A DNA stretch of 64,000 nucleotides from Nocardia sp. alder85J (GCF_020176955.2 NZ_JAIUCZ020000007.1:372001-436000), one strand, 5' to 3'. Shown: positions 15,717-24,934, counted from the first letter of the stretch. Numbers and translations are program-made. Notes: generated by a model not told the origin, from the sequence alone.

Positions 15717-15740
15717 GGCCGCACCGGATCCGGTGCGGCC
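15717..15740. terminator. Bidirectional terminator between greA and metB
   Basis: A 24-base perfect palindrome (arm GGCCGCACCGGA) lies between the convergent stops of greA and metB. There is no T tract, as is common in actinobacterial terminators. Confidence 0.75.
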
Positions 15741-15764
15741 GTCGGTGTCCGATACCGGACCCGG

Positions 15765-16913
15765 TCAGCTCAGCGCCTGCTGCACGTCCGCGAGCAGATC
15801 GGCGGCGTCCTCGATACCGACCGACAGTCGCACCAGATCCTCCGGCACTTCCAAGGCGGAACCGGCCGTGGACGCGTGCGTCATCGCGCCCGGATGTTCG
15901 ATCAGCGACTCCACCCCGCCCAGCGATTCGGCGAGGGTGAAGATCCGCGTGCGCGCGCAGAAGTCCAGCGCCGCCTGCCGGCCGCCGCGCAGCCGCACCG
16001 AGATCATGCCGCCGAACCGGCGCATCTGCTTCTGCGCGACCGCGAAGCCGGGATGCTGCGGCAGACCCGGGTAGATGACCTGCTCGACCGCCGGATGATC
16101 GACCAGGTATTCGGCCAGCGTCTCGGCGTTGTCGCAGTGCCGGTCCATCCGGACCGCCAGGGTCTTGATGCCACGCAGCGTGAGGAACGCGTCGGTGGGG
16201 CCGGGCACCGCGCCCGCGCCGTTCTGCAGGAAGCCGAAGGCCTTGTCCAGTTCGGTGTCGTCGGTGATCAGCGCGCCACCGACCACGTCGGAATGTCCGC
16301 CCAGGTACTTGGTGGTGGAGTGCAGCACGATGTCGGCGCCGAGCCGCAACGGCTGTTGCAGGTACGGCGAGGCGAAGGTGTTGTCGACCACCAGCCGGGC
16401 CCGCCCGGCATGTGCGATATCGGCCAGCGCCGCGATGTCGGCGATGTTGAGCAGCGGGTTGGTGGGCGTCTCGACCCAGACCAGCTTGGTGTTGGGCCGC
16501 AACGCCGCGCGCACCGCGTCCGGATCGGACACCGCGGCCACCGAGTACTCGATGCCCCACTGCGTGAAGACCTTGTCGATCAGCCGGAAGGTGCCGCCGT
16601 AGGCGTCGTTCGGGATCACCAGATGGTCGCCGGGCCGCAGCGTGGCCCGCAGCGCACAGTCCGTGGCCGCCATGCCGGAGGCGAAGGCGCGGCCGTGGCG
16701 GCCGGACTCCAGCGCGGCCAGATTGGCCTCGAGCGCGCTGCGCGTCGGGTTGCCGGTCCGCGCGTACTCGAAGCCGCCGCGCAGGCCGCCCACCCCGTCC
16801 TGCGCGAAGGTGGAGCTGGCGTAGATCGGCACGTTCACCGCACCGGTCTGCGGGTCCGGATCGAACCCCGCGTGCACGGCCCGGGTCGAGAACCCCAGCA
16901 AATCGTCGGTCAT
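15765..16913 (-). CDS. metB: Cystathionine gamma-synthase
   Basis: PLP enzyme joining O-succinyl- or O-acetyl-homoserine with cysteine to give cystathionine in forward trans-sulfuration. 382 residues from ATG 16913: FSTRAVHAGFDPDPQTGAVN, YARTGNPTRSALEANLAALE (Tyr and Arg phosphate contacts), VVDNTFASPYLQQPL (PLP-ring Asp), then LHSTTKYLGGHSDVVGGAL, in which the Lys of STTKYLGGHSD forms the Schiff base. C-terminal ESLGGVESLIEHPGAMTHAS binds the substrate carboxylate. Same family as cystathionine gamma-lyase. Assignment follows Rv1079 synteny; with cbs 3 kb away the strain appears able to interconvert Met and Cys. Confidence 0.92.
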   Translation of the reverse strand: MTDDLLGFSTRAVHAGFDPDPQTGAVNVPIYASSTFAQDGVGGLRGGFEYARTGNPTRSALEANLAALESGRHGRAFASGMAATDCALRATLRPGDHLVIPNDAYGGTFRLIDKVFTQWGIEYSVAAVSDPDAVRAALRPNTKLVWVETPTNPLLNIADIAALADIAHAGRARLVVDNTFASPYLQQPLRLGADIVLHSTTKYLGGHSDVVGGALITDDTELDKAFGFLQNGAGAVPGPTDAFLTLRGIKTLAVRMDRHCDNAETLAEYLVDHPAVEQVIYPGLPQHPGFAVAQKQMRRFGGMISVRLRGGRQAALDFCARTRIFTLAESLGGVESLIEHPGAMTHASTAGSALEVPEDLVRLSVGIEDAADLLADVQQALS

Positions 16914-17067
16914 ACCCGAGAGCCTACGGAACCGCCACCGGAGACCGGCGGGCACGGTACCAGCACCCGTCCCGGGCCGCTGGAATAACCGGACAATAAC
17001 CACACAGCAATGCCTTAAGACATTCATCACAGTGCGGTAAATATTCGACAGCCGATAGAGTAACAAT

Positions 17068-17436
17068 GTGTTTTCGATCGGACCTGCAATGGCTGAAGTG
17101 GCGGCGCGAAGGACTCTGAGCCGTCTGCAGCTGTCGCACGGTGTTCCGGCGGCCGATGCCGCGAAGGTGGTTCCCGCGGTTTCGGCGGCTCTGGATCAGC
17201 ATGCGGCCGCAATTCGCGACATTCTCGAGTTCGGAATCGAGAATGCCACGACCGTCCCGGTCGCCGTGCTGCTCGCCGGATATGCCCGTGGTCTGATCGA
17301 ACACTCCGGCCGTGAGGCCGTCCGCGCTCCGCACGACGTGGCGGGCTGGGCGGAGGCCGGCTGGCTGCCGCTGCGGCTGGCCGCCGTCTGCCTGCTCGCC
17401 CCCGTGCGCAGCGCAGGCATGACGAGAGAAGCCTGA
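17068..17436 (+). CDS. Hypothetical protein, possibly DUF6401-like
   Basis: 122 residues from GTG 17068; ATG 17089 (MAEVAARR) is an alternative. The sequence is all-helical with no Cys pairs or membrane segment: SRLQLSHGVPAADAAKVVPA, HAAAIRDILEF, then LLAGYARGLIEHSGREAV and LPLRLAAVCLLAP. Size and composition resemble small proteins labelled DUF6401 in Nocardia, but that is from memory. Its stop codon lies inside a strong terminator hairpin. Confidence 0.65.
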   Translation: MFSIGPAMAEVAARRTLSRLQLSHGVPAADAAKVVPAVSAALDQHAAAIRDILEFGIENATTVPVAVLLAGYARGLIEHSGREAVRAPHDVAGWAEAGWLPLRLAAVCLLAPVRSAGMTREA

Positions 17437-17465
17437 GCACCAGCGGGTGCTCAGGCTTCTCTCGT
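17422..17465. terminator. Very strong bidirectional terminator hairpin
   Basis: Perfect 20-bp inverted repeat (arm begins ACGAGAGAAGCCTGAGCACC) with a 4-base loop, between the convergent genes ending at 17436 and 17477. It contains the TGA of the left gene. Confidence 0.85.
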
Positions 17466-17476
17466 GATGTGAGGCG

Positions 17477-18307
17477 TTACGACCGGCCGTAACCGGCCTG
17501 GTCGCCGTACTGGTAGCCGGAGGTGGAGGTCGTCTCCGGGTACCGGCCGCCCTGCGGCGTCGCGGACCACTGCTGCTGCCGGGCCGCGTCCTCGCGCCCG
17601 CGCTGGAACGCCTCGGCGTGCCCGCGCAACTCCGGCATCTCACCCTCGACGGTATCGATCCAGTGCTCCCAGCGCTGCTGCATCGGCCGGATCAGGCCGC
17701 CGCCGAGGCCGACGATCAGCACGCCGGCGATGGTGGCGAGCACGGTGATCAGCACCGGGGTGGTGACCGAGGTGGCCACGCCGATCTGGTTCAGCGCGGC
17801 GATGATGCCGATGCCCCAGATGAACACGGCCGCGATCCGGCCCAGCATGCGTCCGTAGGACAGGCCGCTGAGCATGTTCGAGACCAGGTCCATCACCACC
17901 CGCGCGACCGCGGCCGCGACGCAGACGATGATGATCGCGACCGCCGCCTTCGGCAGCCAGGACACGATGCCGTCGAGCATCCGGCTGATCGGGTTCGGGC
18001 CGAAGGAGCCGAAGCCCAGTTGCAGGGTGATCAGCAGGATGGCGTAGTAGATCAGCTTGCTCAGCATCGACGTGGCGTCGTACCGGCTGTTGGCGAGCAT
18101 CCGGTTGACCCCGCCGCGTTCGGCCAGGCGATCGAATCCGATCCGGCGCAGCACTCGGTTGCAGATTCGCGAGATCACCTTCGCGACAATCCAGCCGATG
18201 AACAGAATGACCAGGAATCCGACCAGTTTCGGCACGAACGTCGCGACCGAACTCCACGCGTCCGTGAATCCCTTTTGGAAATCGATAGCCACAGTGGAGG
18301 TGTACAC
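17477..18307 (-). CDS. Small-conductance mechanosensitive channel-like membrane protein (CmpX-like)
   Basis: 276 residues from GTG 18307. Helices are FVPKLVGFLVILFIGWIVAK (about residues 25-43), a second near 85-100, AVAIIIVCVAAAVARVV, AAVFIWGIGIIAAL and PVLITVLATIAGVLIVGLGGGL. The pattern of conserved TM helices with RRIGFDRLAERGGV between helices 1 and 2 matches the TM_helix/CmpX group related to MscS. The last helix is the glycine-rich pore-like one. The C-terminal 60 residues are Gln/Gly/Tyr-rich and probably disordered. Predicted role is osmotic or mechanical gating; unproven. Confidence 0.75.
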   Translation of the reverse strand: MYTSTVAIDFQKGFTDAWSSVATFVPKLVGFLVILFIGWIVAKVISRICNRVLRRIGFDRLAERGGVNRMLANSRYDATSMLSKLIYYAILLITLQLGFGSFGPNPISRMLDGIVSWLPKAAVAIIIVCVAAAVARVVMDLVSNMLSGLSYGRMLGRIAAVFIWGIGIIAALNQIGVATSVTTPVLITVLATIAGVLIVGLGGGLIRPMQQRWEHWIDTVEGEMPELRGHAEAFQRGREDAARQQQWSATPQGGRYPETTSTSGYQYGDQAGYGRS

Positions 18308-18506
18308 GACCTTTCCCTTCGCTTTGGCGCGCGCGTGGCCGACTGCCGACGCTGCTCAGAGGGTGGTGCTGGTCCAATTAGAACACCCGGTCATCCGATT
18401 TGCACGAGTTTTGCCGATATCGTGAACTTGCCCGAAATGCCGCCCGGCCGCGGTCTCTTGTCGAGACCACGGCCGGGAAACGGTATGGCAGAGAACGGAA
18501 CGCGGA

Positions 18507-19127
18507 TCAGTACGCCGAGTTGACGTTGTCCATCGAGCCGTAGCGCGCGGCGGCATAGTTGCAGGCAGCGGCGATGTTGGCGACCGGGTCGTAGATGTCC
18601 CACGAGGTGCCGTCGACGTGATACGTCTGGAATGTGGGGTCGATCACCTGCAGCAGGCCCTTCGACGGAATGCCGTTGATGGCGTTGATATCCCACAGGT
18701 TGATCGCGTGCGGGTCACCGGCGGACTCACGGATGACGTTGCGGTAGATGCCGTCGTAGCTGGCCGGGATGCCGCGTGCGTTCAGGATGTCCATGGCCTG
18801 GTGGATCCAGCCGTCGAGATCGTTGGAGTAGACGGCCGGGGCGGGCGCCGGGGCGGCCGGCGGGTCCTGCATGGCGGCGGGGGCCGGGTCGTCGACCTGC
18901 GCCGGATCGACCGGGGCGTCGTCGGTCACCGGGTCGTCGATCGGCTTGGCCTTCACCGCGTCGGCGGCGGCCGCGATGGTCGACTGGAGGGCGACCGGCT
19001 GCACCTCGGTGCTGCGGTGGCCGCCGGCCGAGGTGATCGCCGCGAAGGCGGCCAGGGCGAGGGCGCCGGCGCCGGCGGTACGAGCGGCGGATTTGACTCG
19101 GCTGGTCTTGAGGGTGCTTGCAGACAT
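18507..19127 (-). CDS. Secreted lytic transglycosylase (SLT domain)
   Basis: Peptidoglycan-cleaving enzyme, 206 residues from ATG 19127. A signal peptide (basic start, then AGALALAAFAAITSAGG) is followed by a Pro/Ala/Asp-rich linker and a C-terminal SLT domain of about 100 residues. NVIRESAGDPHAINLWDINA carries the catalytic Glu. GIPSKGLLQVIDPTFQTYHV and IYDPVANIAAACNYAAARYG are the second and third SLT motifs. Family-length and intact. Actinobacterial genes for wall hydrolases often sit behind c-di-AMP riboswitches; a structured leader is present here. Confidence 0.87.
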   Translation of the reverse strand: MSASTLKTSRVKSAARTAGAGALALAAFAAITSAGGHRSTEVQPVALQSTIAAAADAVKAKPIDDPVTDDAPVDPAQVDDPAPAAMQDPPAAPAPAPAVYSNDLDGWIHQAMDILNARGIPASYDGIYRNVIRESAGDPHAINLWDINAINGIPSKGLLQVIDPTFQTYHVDGTSWDIYDPVANIAAACNYAAARYGSMDNVNSAY

Positions 19128-19130
19128 TTG

Positions 19131-19320
19131 TGCGTGGTTCCTATCTGGGACGTCGGCCGTCACCGGCCTGCCACAGGCAGCGCTGAACCAGGGCGGTTAC
19201 CCTCGAAGGGGTTCGCCCGCGAATGGCTGATCGTGGCTTCTGCTGTTGAAAGGGGACCGGGGAGACTTGTGCTCCCCTCAGCGAAGAGGACTCTGGCTCT
19301 CCACCGACACTGACGCGACT
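19131..19320 (-). ncRNA. Structured 5' leader, candidate ydaO-type c-di-AMP riboswitch
   Basis: The minus strand upstream of the transglycosylase has GGGGAGCACAAGTCTCCCC, then GCGGGCGAACCCCTTCGAGG, a GGTTCAGCG segment, GGTGACGGCCGACGTC and GATAGGAACC just before the start codon. The order of a G-rich first helix, a G(G/C)GAA-CCC core and a closing GACGTC/AGGAA segment resembles the ydaO class found ahead of actinobacterial cell-wall hydrolases. I cannot align it to the consensus, so it is a candidate only. Confidence 0.45.
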
Positions 19321-19905
19321 TCAGCAGCTAACGGGCTGGCGACCCGGCGGCGAAGCGAGATGCGCGCGCGGTTGCGGGAAACGCTGCGGCTGCGGCGCCG
19401 ACAGGCACTGCGACTGCGGTCGTGTTCCACATAAGCGTTGACAACTCCTTGTGCTTTCCAGACTTGCGGTCTGTTAACCGACAGATCACAGCCTGATCTC
19501 GCGAAGTTAAATCGAAAGAAACCAAAGTTGAACGCAAGGTGAACTAGCTCGCGATCGCGGTCCGTTCGGACCGGTAACATCGCATCCACCTGGGTATTTC
19601 TTCCAAACCGCAAAGTGGCGTGCATCACACAAAAAGTTACCTCGCCGATACCAACATGCACGATTTGTCCGAATTAGAAGTTCGCTGGACCCCTTCAGGT
19701 CACGCTCGAGACTCGGCGAATCAGGTCCATATGGACCTCTGAACGGGGTTCCGTGACCATGCCGAAACCCGAGAATCCGGACATTGCAGGCGAAGCGCGG
19801 GGGCGGAATCGGCCTCGGCGAGGGCTCTCACCACCGCTGCCGGAACGCCGGACGGGCCGCGACGGCAGCCGTGACAGCGCCCGGGACAGGTGCCCGCAGA
19901 CAGGA
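19321..19905. other. Long intergenic region upstream of the transglycosylase
   Basis: 585 bases without a supported gene. The part 19430-19690 is AT-richer than its surroundings (GTTAAATCGAAAGAAACCAA, AAAAAGTTACC) and probably holds the promoter of the transglycosylase leader. Short open frames exist on both strands but have no ribosome binding site or recognisable product. Confidence 0.5.
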
Positions 19906-19939
19906 CGAACCCCGGTGGCCCGCGGGCCACCGGGGTTCG
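19906..19939. terminator. Terminator hairpin of cbs
   Basis: A perfect 34-base palindrome (arm CGAACCCCGGTGGCCCG) lies 20 bases beyond the cbs stop on the minus strand. Confidence 0.8.
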
Positions 19940-19958
19940 GATCCGAGAAGTGTGCCGA

Positions 19959-21338
19959 CTAGTTGCCGGACAGGAAACCGAGCAGATCGTGCCGGGTGAT
20001 GACGCCGATCGGCTTACCGTCCTCCACCACCATCAGGGCGTCGGTAGACTCCAGCACCTTGGTCGCCGACGAGACCGACTCCCCCGAGCCGATCAGCGGG
20101 AACGACGGGCTCATGTGCTTGGACACCGGATCGGTGAGATGAGCGCGGCCCTCGAACACGGCCGACAGCAGATCGCGCTCGGTCACACTGCCCGCCACCT
20201 CACCGGCCATCACCGGCGGCTCGGCGCCGACCACCGGCATCTGCGAGACGCCGTATTCGCGCAGGATCTCGATCGCGTCGCGCAGCGTCTCCTGCGGATG
20301 GGTGTGCACCAGATCCGGCAGTGCGCCCGACTTGCCGCGCAGCACGTCGCCGACCAGCGGCTCCGGCAGGCGCGGATCCAGCCGGGTGCGCAGGAAACCG
20401 TAGGAGCTCATCCACTGGTCGTTGAAGATCTTCGACAGGTAACCGCGGCCGCCGTCGGGCAGCAGCACCACCACCACGGCGTCCGGATCGCGCTCGGCCA
20501 CCCGCAGCGCCGCCACCACGGCCATCCCGCAGGAACCGCCGACCAGCAGGCCCTCCTCGCGGGCCAGGCGGCGGGTCATGTCGAAGGAATCGGCATCGGA
20601 GACGGCGATGATCTCGTCCGGGATCGCCGGGTCGTAGGCCGAGGGCCAGAAGTCCTCGCCCACGCCCTCGACCAGGTACGGACGGCCGGTGCCGCCGGAA
20701 TACACCGAACCCTCGGGATCGGCGCCGATGATCTGCACCTTCCCGCCGGAGACCTCCTTGAGGTACCGGCCGGTGCCGGTGATGGTGCCACCGGTGCCGA
20801 CGCCGGCGACGAAGTGGGTGACCTTGCCCTCGGTGTCGCGCCAGATCTCCGGGCCGGTGGTCTCGTAGTGGCTGGCCGGGCCGCCGGGATTGGAGTACTG
20901 ATCCGGCTTCCAGGCGCCCGGGGTCTCGCGGACCAGGCGATCGGAGACGTTGTAGTAGCTGTCCGGATGTTCCGGCGGCACCGCGGTCGGGCAGACCACC
21001 ACCTCGGCGCCGTACGCGCGCAGCACGTTGCGCTTGTCCTCGCTGACCTTGTCCGGGCAGACGAAGATGCACTTGTAACCGCGCTGCTGTGCGACCAGCG
21101 CCAGGCCCACGCCGGTGTTACCGGACGTGGGCTCGACGATGGTGCCGCCGGGCCGCAGCAGACCGTCCCGCTCGGCGGCATCGATCATCTTGACCGCGAT
21201 GCGGTCCTTGGAGCTGCCGCCCGGATTCAGGTACTCGATCTTCGCTGCCACCAGGCCGGAATTCGGTTCCACCACCGAGTTCAGTCGAACGAGCGGGGTG
21301 TTGCCGATGAGATCGACGACATGGTTCGCGATGCGCAT
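19959..21338 (-). CDS. cbs: Cystathionine beta-synthase
   Basis: PLP enzyme that condenses serine with homocysteine to cystathionine in reverse trans-sulfuration. 459 residues from ATG 21338. N-terminal fold-type II domain: HVVDLIGNTPLVRLN, LNPGGSSKDRIAVKMID with the Schiff-base Lys (about residue 44), VEPTSGNTGVGLA (phosphate loop) and FVAGVGTGGTITGTGRYL. A tandem CBS pair fills the C-terminal 120 residues: SQMPVVGAEPPVMAGEVAGS and ALMVVEDGKPIGVITRHDLL. Length matches Rv1077. No heme-binding N-terminal extension, as usual for bacterial forms. Confidence 0.94.
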   Translation of the reverse strand: MRIANHVVDLIGNTPLVRLNSVVEPNSGLVAAKIEYLNPGGSSKDRIAVKMIDAAERDGLLRPGGTIVEPTSGNTGVGLALVAQQRGYKCIFVCPDKVSEDKRNVLRAYGAEVVVCPTAVPPEHPDSYYNVSDRLVRETPGAWKPDQYSNPGGPASHYETTGPEIWRDTEGKVTHFVAGVGTGGTITGTGRYLKEVSGGKVQIIGADPEGSVYSGGTGRPYLVEGVGEDFWPSAYDPAIPDEIIAVSDADSFDMTRRLAREEGLLVGGSCGMAVVAALRVAERDPDAVVVVLLPDGGRGYLSKIFNDQWMSSYGFLRTRLDPRLPEPLVGDVLRGKSGALPDLVHTHPQETLRDAIEILREYGVSQMPVVGAEPPVMAGEVAGSVTERDLLSAVFEGRAHLTDPVSKHMSPSFPLIGSGESVSSATKVLESTDALMVVEDGKPIGVITRHDLLGFLSGN

Positions 21339-21477
21339 GGCACCCATCGTTGCAGAAGGGACCGACCACCCTGCTGTGGCACCTGCCACCGACCGCACCC
21401 GCTGTCGTCCACATCACAGTGCAGACGCACCCGTCATACCGCCTCGACAGCCTCGGTTTGCCCTTATCATCGCCGCC

Positions 21478-22158
21478 GTGAGGATTCCGAAGACCGCTTC
21501 CGCTACCGCTCTCGGGGCCCTCGGGGCCGTGGCCACCCTCGCGATGCCCGGTTCCGCGAGCGCCCAGACCGTCGAATTCCCGCAGATCTCGACCCTGTTC
21601 TACGGGGGCGCCTGCTGGGGCAGCATCCGGACCTGGGCCGACACCAGCCCCGACTATCCGGGCCGGGCCGTGCTCAACGTGCAGTCGCTGCCGATCCAGG
21701 GTGTCGGCCCCGGCGACTACCCGCTGGCGCCGCTGTGCGAGGTGGACACCACGGTGTCCTGGCGCAACACCGGCACCGGCGCCACCGGGGACTATCGGGT
21801 CACTGTCGTGTCCGGTATCTACGGCAGCATCCTCTACTCGCTGTTCCAGGACACCGGGCCGGGCCACATCGACGTCACGGTCACCACGAACAATGCCGCC
21901 ACCCCGGTGCACGGCTCGTTCGACGTCGTCGGCCCGCCCCCGGACGCGCCGAAGCCGGACCCCGCCAAGCCCGCGCCGGTCGACGACAAGTCCGCGAAGC
22001 CCGCCCCGAACGACGCACAGGCGGCCGACCGGACCGCCGCCGTCGACGACCGGGCCGGCACCGGCCGGACCTCGCCGGAATCGATCACCCCCGGCGACAC
22101 GACGGCCGCCGACGAGACCGACGCCGAGCCGGCCGTCTCTCCCCGCGGCACTGTCTAG
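21478..22158 (+). CDS. Secreted hypothetical protein with Pro/Asp-rich tail
   Basis: 226 residues from GTG 21478. A signal peptide ends at GSASAQ. The mature part begins VEFPQISTLFYGGACWGSIR, then forms a beta-rich domain of about 110 residues with two Cys (GACWG and PLCEVD) likely in a disulfide. YGSILYSLFQDTGPGHIDVT closes the domain. The last 75 residues are a low-complexity Pro/Ala/Asp/Thr tail. It resembles small secreted proteins shared by Nocardia and mycobacteria. No enzymatic motif. It diverges from cbs. Confidence 0.8.
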   Translation: MRIPKTASATALGALGAVATLAMPGSASAQTVEFPQISTLFYGGACWGSIRTWADTSPDYPGRAVLNVQSLPIQGVGPGDYPLAPLCEVDTTVSWRNTGTGATGDYRVTVVSGIYGSILYSLFQDTGPGHIDVTVTTNNAATPVHGSFDVVGPPPDAPKPDPAKPAPVDDKSAKPAPNDAQAADRTAAVDDRAGTGRTSPESITPGDTTAADETDAEPAVSPRGTV

Positions 22159-22176
22159 GCGGCCGAACGGCTCCGG

Positions 22177-22731
22177 TCAGGCGGTGGTGATGTCCACCAC
22201 CAGCCGGGCCGGGTCGCCGGTCACGGTGTAGGCGGGCCGGTCGGCCCGCACGCCGATGAAGGATTGGGTGACGCCCTCGTAGACCTGGGTGCCGTACACC
22301 CCGGCGATGCCGGGCACGGCGGGGTCGGTCACCGGATCCGGGCCGTCGTATTCGGCGGCCAGGCTGTCCCAGGGATAAGCCGAGCCGAGGATCCGCACCT
22401 CGAGGATCGACGTACCGGCCACCTCCACCGGCGTTCCGCTACCGTCCTGCAACGGCTGTCCGACGTACCGCACCTGCCAGCCGGGCGCACCGGTGCCGCC
22501 GAGTTCGTAGACCACCCGGTCGATGCCGGGCAGATGTTCCAGATGCACACCGGTCACCGTCAGCCGGGCATCACGGGAGGCGAGGGCATCGTCGGCGGAT
22601 CGCGGCACGGCGGCCGCCGGAGTCGGCGACGTCGTGCCGGCCGGGGCCGGAGCCGGATGGTTCGAGGGCGTCGAGCAACCCGCCAGCAGCGCGATACCCG
22701 CGGCGATCGTGAATGCCAGCCTGTTACGCAT
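22177..22731 (-). CDS. Lipoprotein with AMIN-like domain
   Basis: 184 residues from ATG 22731. RNRLAFTIAAGIALLAGCS is a lipoprotein signal with lipobox LAGC, so the mature protein is anchored in the outer leaflet of the plasma membrane. A 30-residue Pro/Ala linker leads to a beta-sandwich: LTVTGVHLEHLPGIDRVVYE, WQVRYVGQPLQDGSG, IAGVYGTQVYEGVTQSFIGV and PARLVVDITT. The pattern matches actinobacterial AMIN-like proteins of unknown binding function. Confidence 0.8.
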   Translation of the reverse strand: MRNRLAFTIAAGIALLAGCSTPSNHPAPAPAGTTSPTPAAAVPRSADDALASRDARLTVTGVHLEHLPGIDRVVYELGGTGAPGWQVRYVGQPLQDGSGTPVEVAGTSILEVRILGSAYPWDSLAAEYDGPDPVTDPAVPGIAGVYGTQVYEGVTQSFIGVRADRPAYTVTGDPARLVVDITTA

Positions 22732-22802
22732 GGGGCAGATGGTAGGCGTGCGACTGCTGGGGTCGGGGTGACGACACGGCAACGGTCTAGCACACTGTAG
22801 GG

Positions 22803-23972
22803 GTGCTGGAAGTCGACGACGTGCTGAGCCGCCTGCGGCGCTACCCCGATGTGGAGGCGGTGAACCTGTACGCCGTCGACGCCGCCGACCGGCTGATTCT
22901 CGATGTGGCCGCCGAGGCCCTGGCCGCCACCGGCCGCGGCCGGGTCGCGATCGTCGACGATGGCTACGGCGCGCTCACGCTGGGCGCCGTCGCCGCGCAC
23001 GATCTGCGCGACGTGCGGGTGCACCAGGATCTGCTCACCGGGGAACTGGCGCTGGCGAACAATGCCCGCGCGGTCGGACTGGCCGACCGCTATTCCGTGC
23101 ACGTTCTCGGCGCGGAGCTGCTGGCCGGGGCCGAGGTGGTGCTGCTGCGGCTGCCGCGGGCGCTGGCCGGGCTGGCCGAGATCGCCGACGCGGTGGCCCG
23201 CTACGCCGCCCCGGGCGTGACGGTGTTCGCCGGCGCCCGCGACAAGTACCTCACCCCGGCCATGAACGAGGTGCTCGCCGAATCCTTCACCTCGGTGCGG
23301 GCCAGCCGGGGCCGGCAGAAGTCCCGCATCCTGCTGGCCCGGGAACCCCGCGTGCTCGGCGACCCACCGTATCCGGTGCGGCGGCAACTCGACGAGATCG
23401 AGCTCGAGGTGGTCGCGCACGGCGCGGCGTTCTCCGGCTCGAAACTCGACATCGGCACCCGCTTCCTGCTGGAACACCTGCGCCGGATGAAACCCGACGC
23501 CCGCGACGCCGTCGATCTCGGGTGCGGGACCGGCATCCTGGCCGTGTCGCTGGCCAAGGCCCGTCCGCACGTCACGGTGGTCGGCACCGATCAGTCCGCA
23601 GCGGCGGTGGCCTCCGCCCGGGCCACCGCCGCCGCCAACGCCGTGGCCGACCGGGTGCGGGTGCTGCGCGACGACGCGATGACCGGCCTCGCCGACCGCA
23701 GCACCGATCTGGTGCTCTGCAATCCCCCCTTCCATGTCGGCGCGGCCGTGCACACCGGGGCGGCGATCAAGATGTTCGGCCAGGCCGGGCGGGTGCTGCG
23801 ACCCGGCGGCGAACTGTGGACGGTGTACAACACCCACCTCAACTACCGCGGCGTCATGCAGCGACTGGTCGGCCGGACCGAGGTGGTCGCCCGAAACGCC
23901 AAGTTCACCGTTACCCGATCGGTACGCGGCCTGCACGACCTGCCCCCGGAGCCCGGCAACCCGGACGCATAG
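22803..23972 (+). CDS. Class I SAM methyltransferase, RsmC/RlmG-like (small-domain duplication)
   Basis: 389 residues from GTG 22803. Two tandem Rossmann-like halves are visible. The first (GRVAIVDDGYGALTLGAVAA) is degenerate. The second holds AVDLGCGTGILAVSLAKARP (motif I, about residues 238-257), VGTDQSAAAVASARATAAAN and VLCNPPFHVG, the NPPF motif IV of methylases acting on exocyclic amines of nucleic-acid bases. This arrangement is that of RsmC/RlmG, which make m2G in 16S or 23S rRNA. The exact target base cannot be fixed from sequence. Confidence 0.85.
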   Translation: MLEVDDVLSRLRRYPDVEAVNLYAVDAADRLILDVAAEALAATGRGRVAIVDDGYGALTLGAVAAHDLRDVRVHQDLLTGELALANNARAVGLADRYSVHVLGAELLAGAEVVLLRLPRALAGLAEIADAVARYAAPGVTVFAGARDKYLTPAMNEVLAESFTSVRASRGRQKSRILLAREPRVLGDPPYPVRRQLDEIELEVVAHGAAFSGSKLDIGTRFLLEHLRRMKPDARDAVDLGCGTGILAVSLAKARPHVTVVGTDQSAAAVASARATAAANAVADRVRVLRDDAMTGLADRSTDLVLCNPPFHVGAAVHTGAAIKMFGQAGRVLRPGGELWTVYNTHLNYRGVMQRLVGRTEVVARNAKFTVTRSVRGLHDLPPEPGNPDA

Positions 23973-24085
23973 CCCGATTTGTCTGATTTTTTCCGGATTT
24001 CAGGAACTTGCCTCGGCCGCCGGACGTTGGATACTCAGAACGACCACGACAGAGTGGCTCGCGACTTCCGGAAGGGCACGAGACG

Positions 24086-24934
24086 GTGCGCACGACTAGC
24101 AACCCAGTCTTCAGAAACTTGCCGCAGCAGCGGCAGGGTGGTGGATACGCCGGGTTCGGTCCGGCCGATGCCGGCCAATTCGGCGGACAGCAGGCGTCGT
24201 ACGGCAACCAGCCGTATCAGACGGCGCCGGCGACGCGGCCGATGACCATCGACGACGTCGTCACCAAGACCGGCATCAGCCTCGGCGTGGTCACCGTCGC
24301 GGCGATCATCTCCTACTCGGTGACCTCCGCGAACCACGGCCTGGCGGGCCTGTTCGCGCTGGCCGGGCTGATCGCCTTCGGCATGACCTTCGTCACCATG
24401 TTCTCGCCGCGGCTGCAGACCAGCCCGGCGTTCGTGCTGACCTTCGCCGCGTTCGAGGGCCTGTTCCTGGGCGCGGTGTCGTTCCTGCTGGCGAACGTCC
24501 GCTTCGGCGGGCACGGCGGGGTCGGCGGGTCCGGCATGATCGCGCAGGCGGTGCTCGGCACCTTCGGCGTGTTCTTCGGCATGCTCGTCGTCTACAAGAC
24601 GGGTGCGATCCGGGTCACCCCGCGGTTCACCCGGATCATGGTCGGCGCGCTGATCGGCGTGCTGGTGCTGGCCCTGGGCAACGCGGTCGCCGCGATCTTC
24701 ACCCCCGGCGGTTTCGGCCTGCGCGACGGCGGCCCGATCGCCATCGTGTTCAGCCTGGTGGTGATCGCCATCGCCGCGTTCAGCTTCCTGCTCGACTTCG
24801 ACGCCGCCGACGGCCTCATCCGCGCCGGTGCCCCGGAGCGGGCGGCCTGGCAGGTGGCCTTCGGCCTGACCGTCACCCTGGTCTGGCTGTACCTGGAGAT
24901 CCTGCGCCTGCTGAGCTATCTACAGAACGATTGA
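24086..24934 (+). CDS. Bax inhibitor-1 / YccA family membrane protein
   Basis: 282 residues from GTG 24086 (GGAAGGGCACG upstream). A 55-residue Gly/Gln-rich cytoplasmic N-terminus precedes seven helices. Family marks include MTIDDVVTKTGISLGVVTVA at the first helix, FAAFEGLFLGAVSFLL in the middle, and a C-terminal SFLLDFDAADGLIRAGAPER with Asp residues near the last helix, which act as the pH-sensing pair in BsYetJ. Predicted pH-dependent Ca2+ leak or stress protein. Transcribed alone, with a terminator 40 bases on. Confidence 0.88.
   Translation: MRTTSNPVFRNLPQQRQGGGYAGFGPADAGQFGGQQASYGNQPYQTAPATRPMTIDDVVTKTGISLGVVTVAAIISYSVTSANHGLAGLFALAGLIAFGMTFVTMFSPRLQTSPAFVLTFAAFEGLFLGAVSFLLANVRFGGHGGVGGSGMIAQAVLGTFGVFFGMLVVYKTGAIRVTPRFTRIMVGALIGVLVLALGNAVAAIFTPGGFGLRDGGPIAIVFSLVVIAIAAFSFLLDFDAADGLIRAGAPERAAWQVAFGLTVTLVWLYLEILRLLSYLQND

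Noticed and set aside
19753..19962. Short plus-strand frame between the transglycosylase leader and cbs
   Set aside because: Arg/Pro-rich, no ribosome binding site, and it runs through the cbs terminator palindrome.
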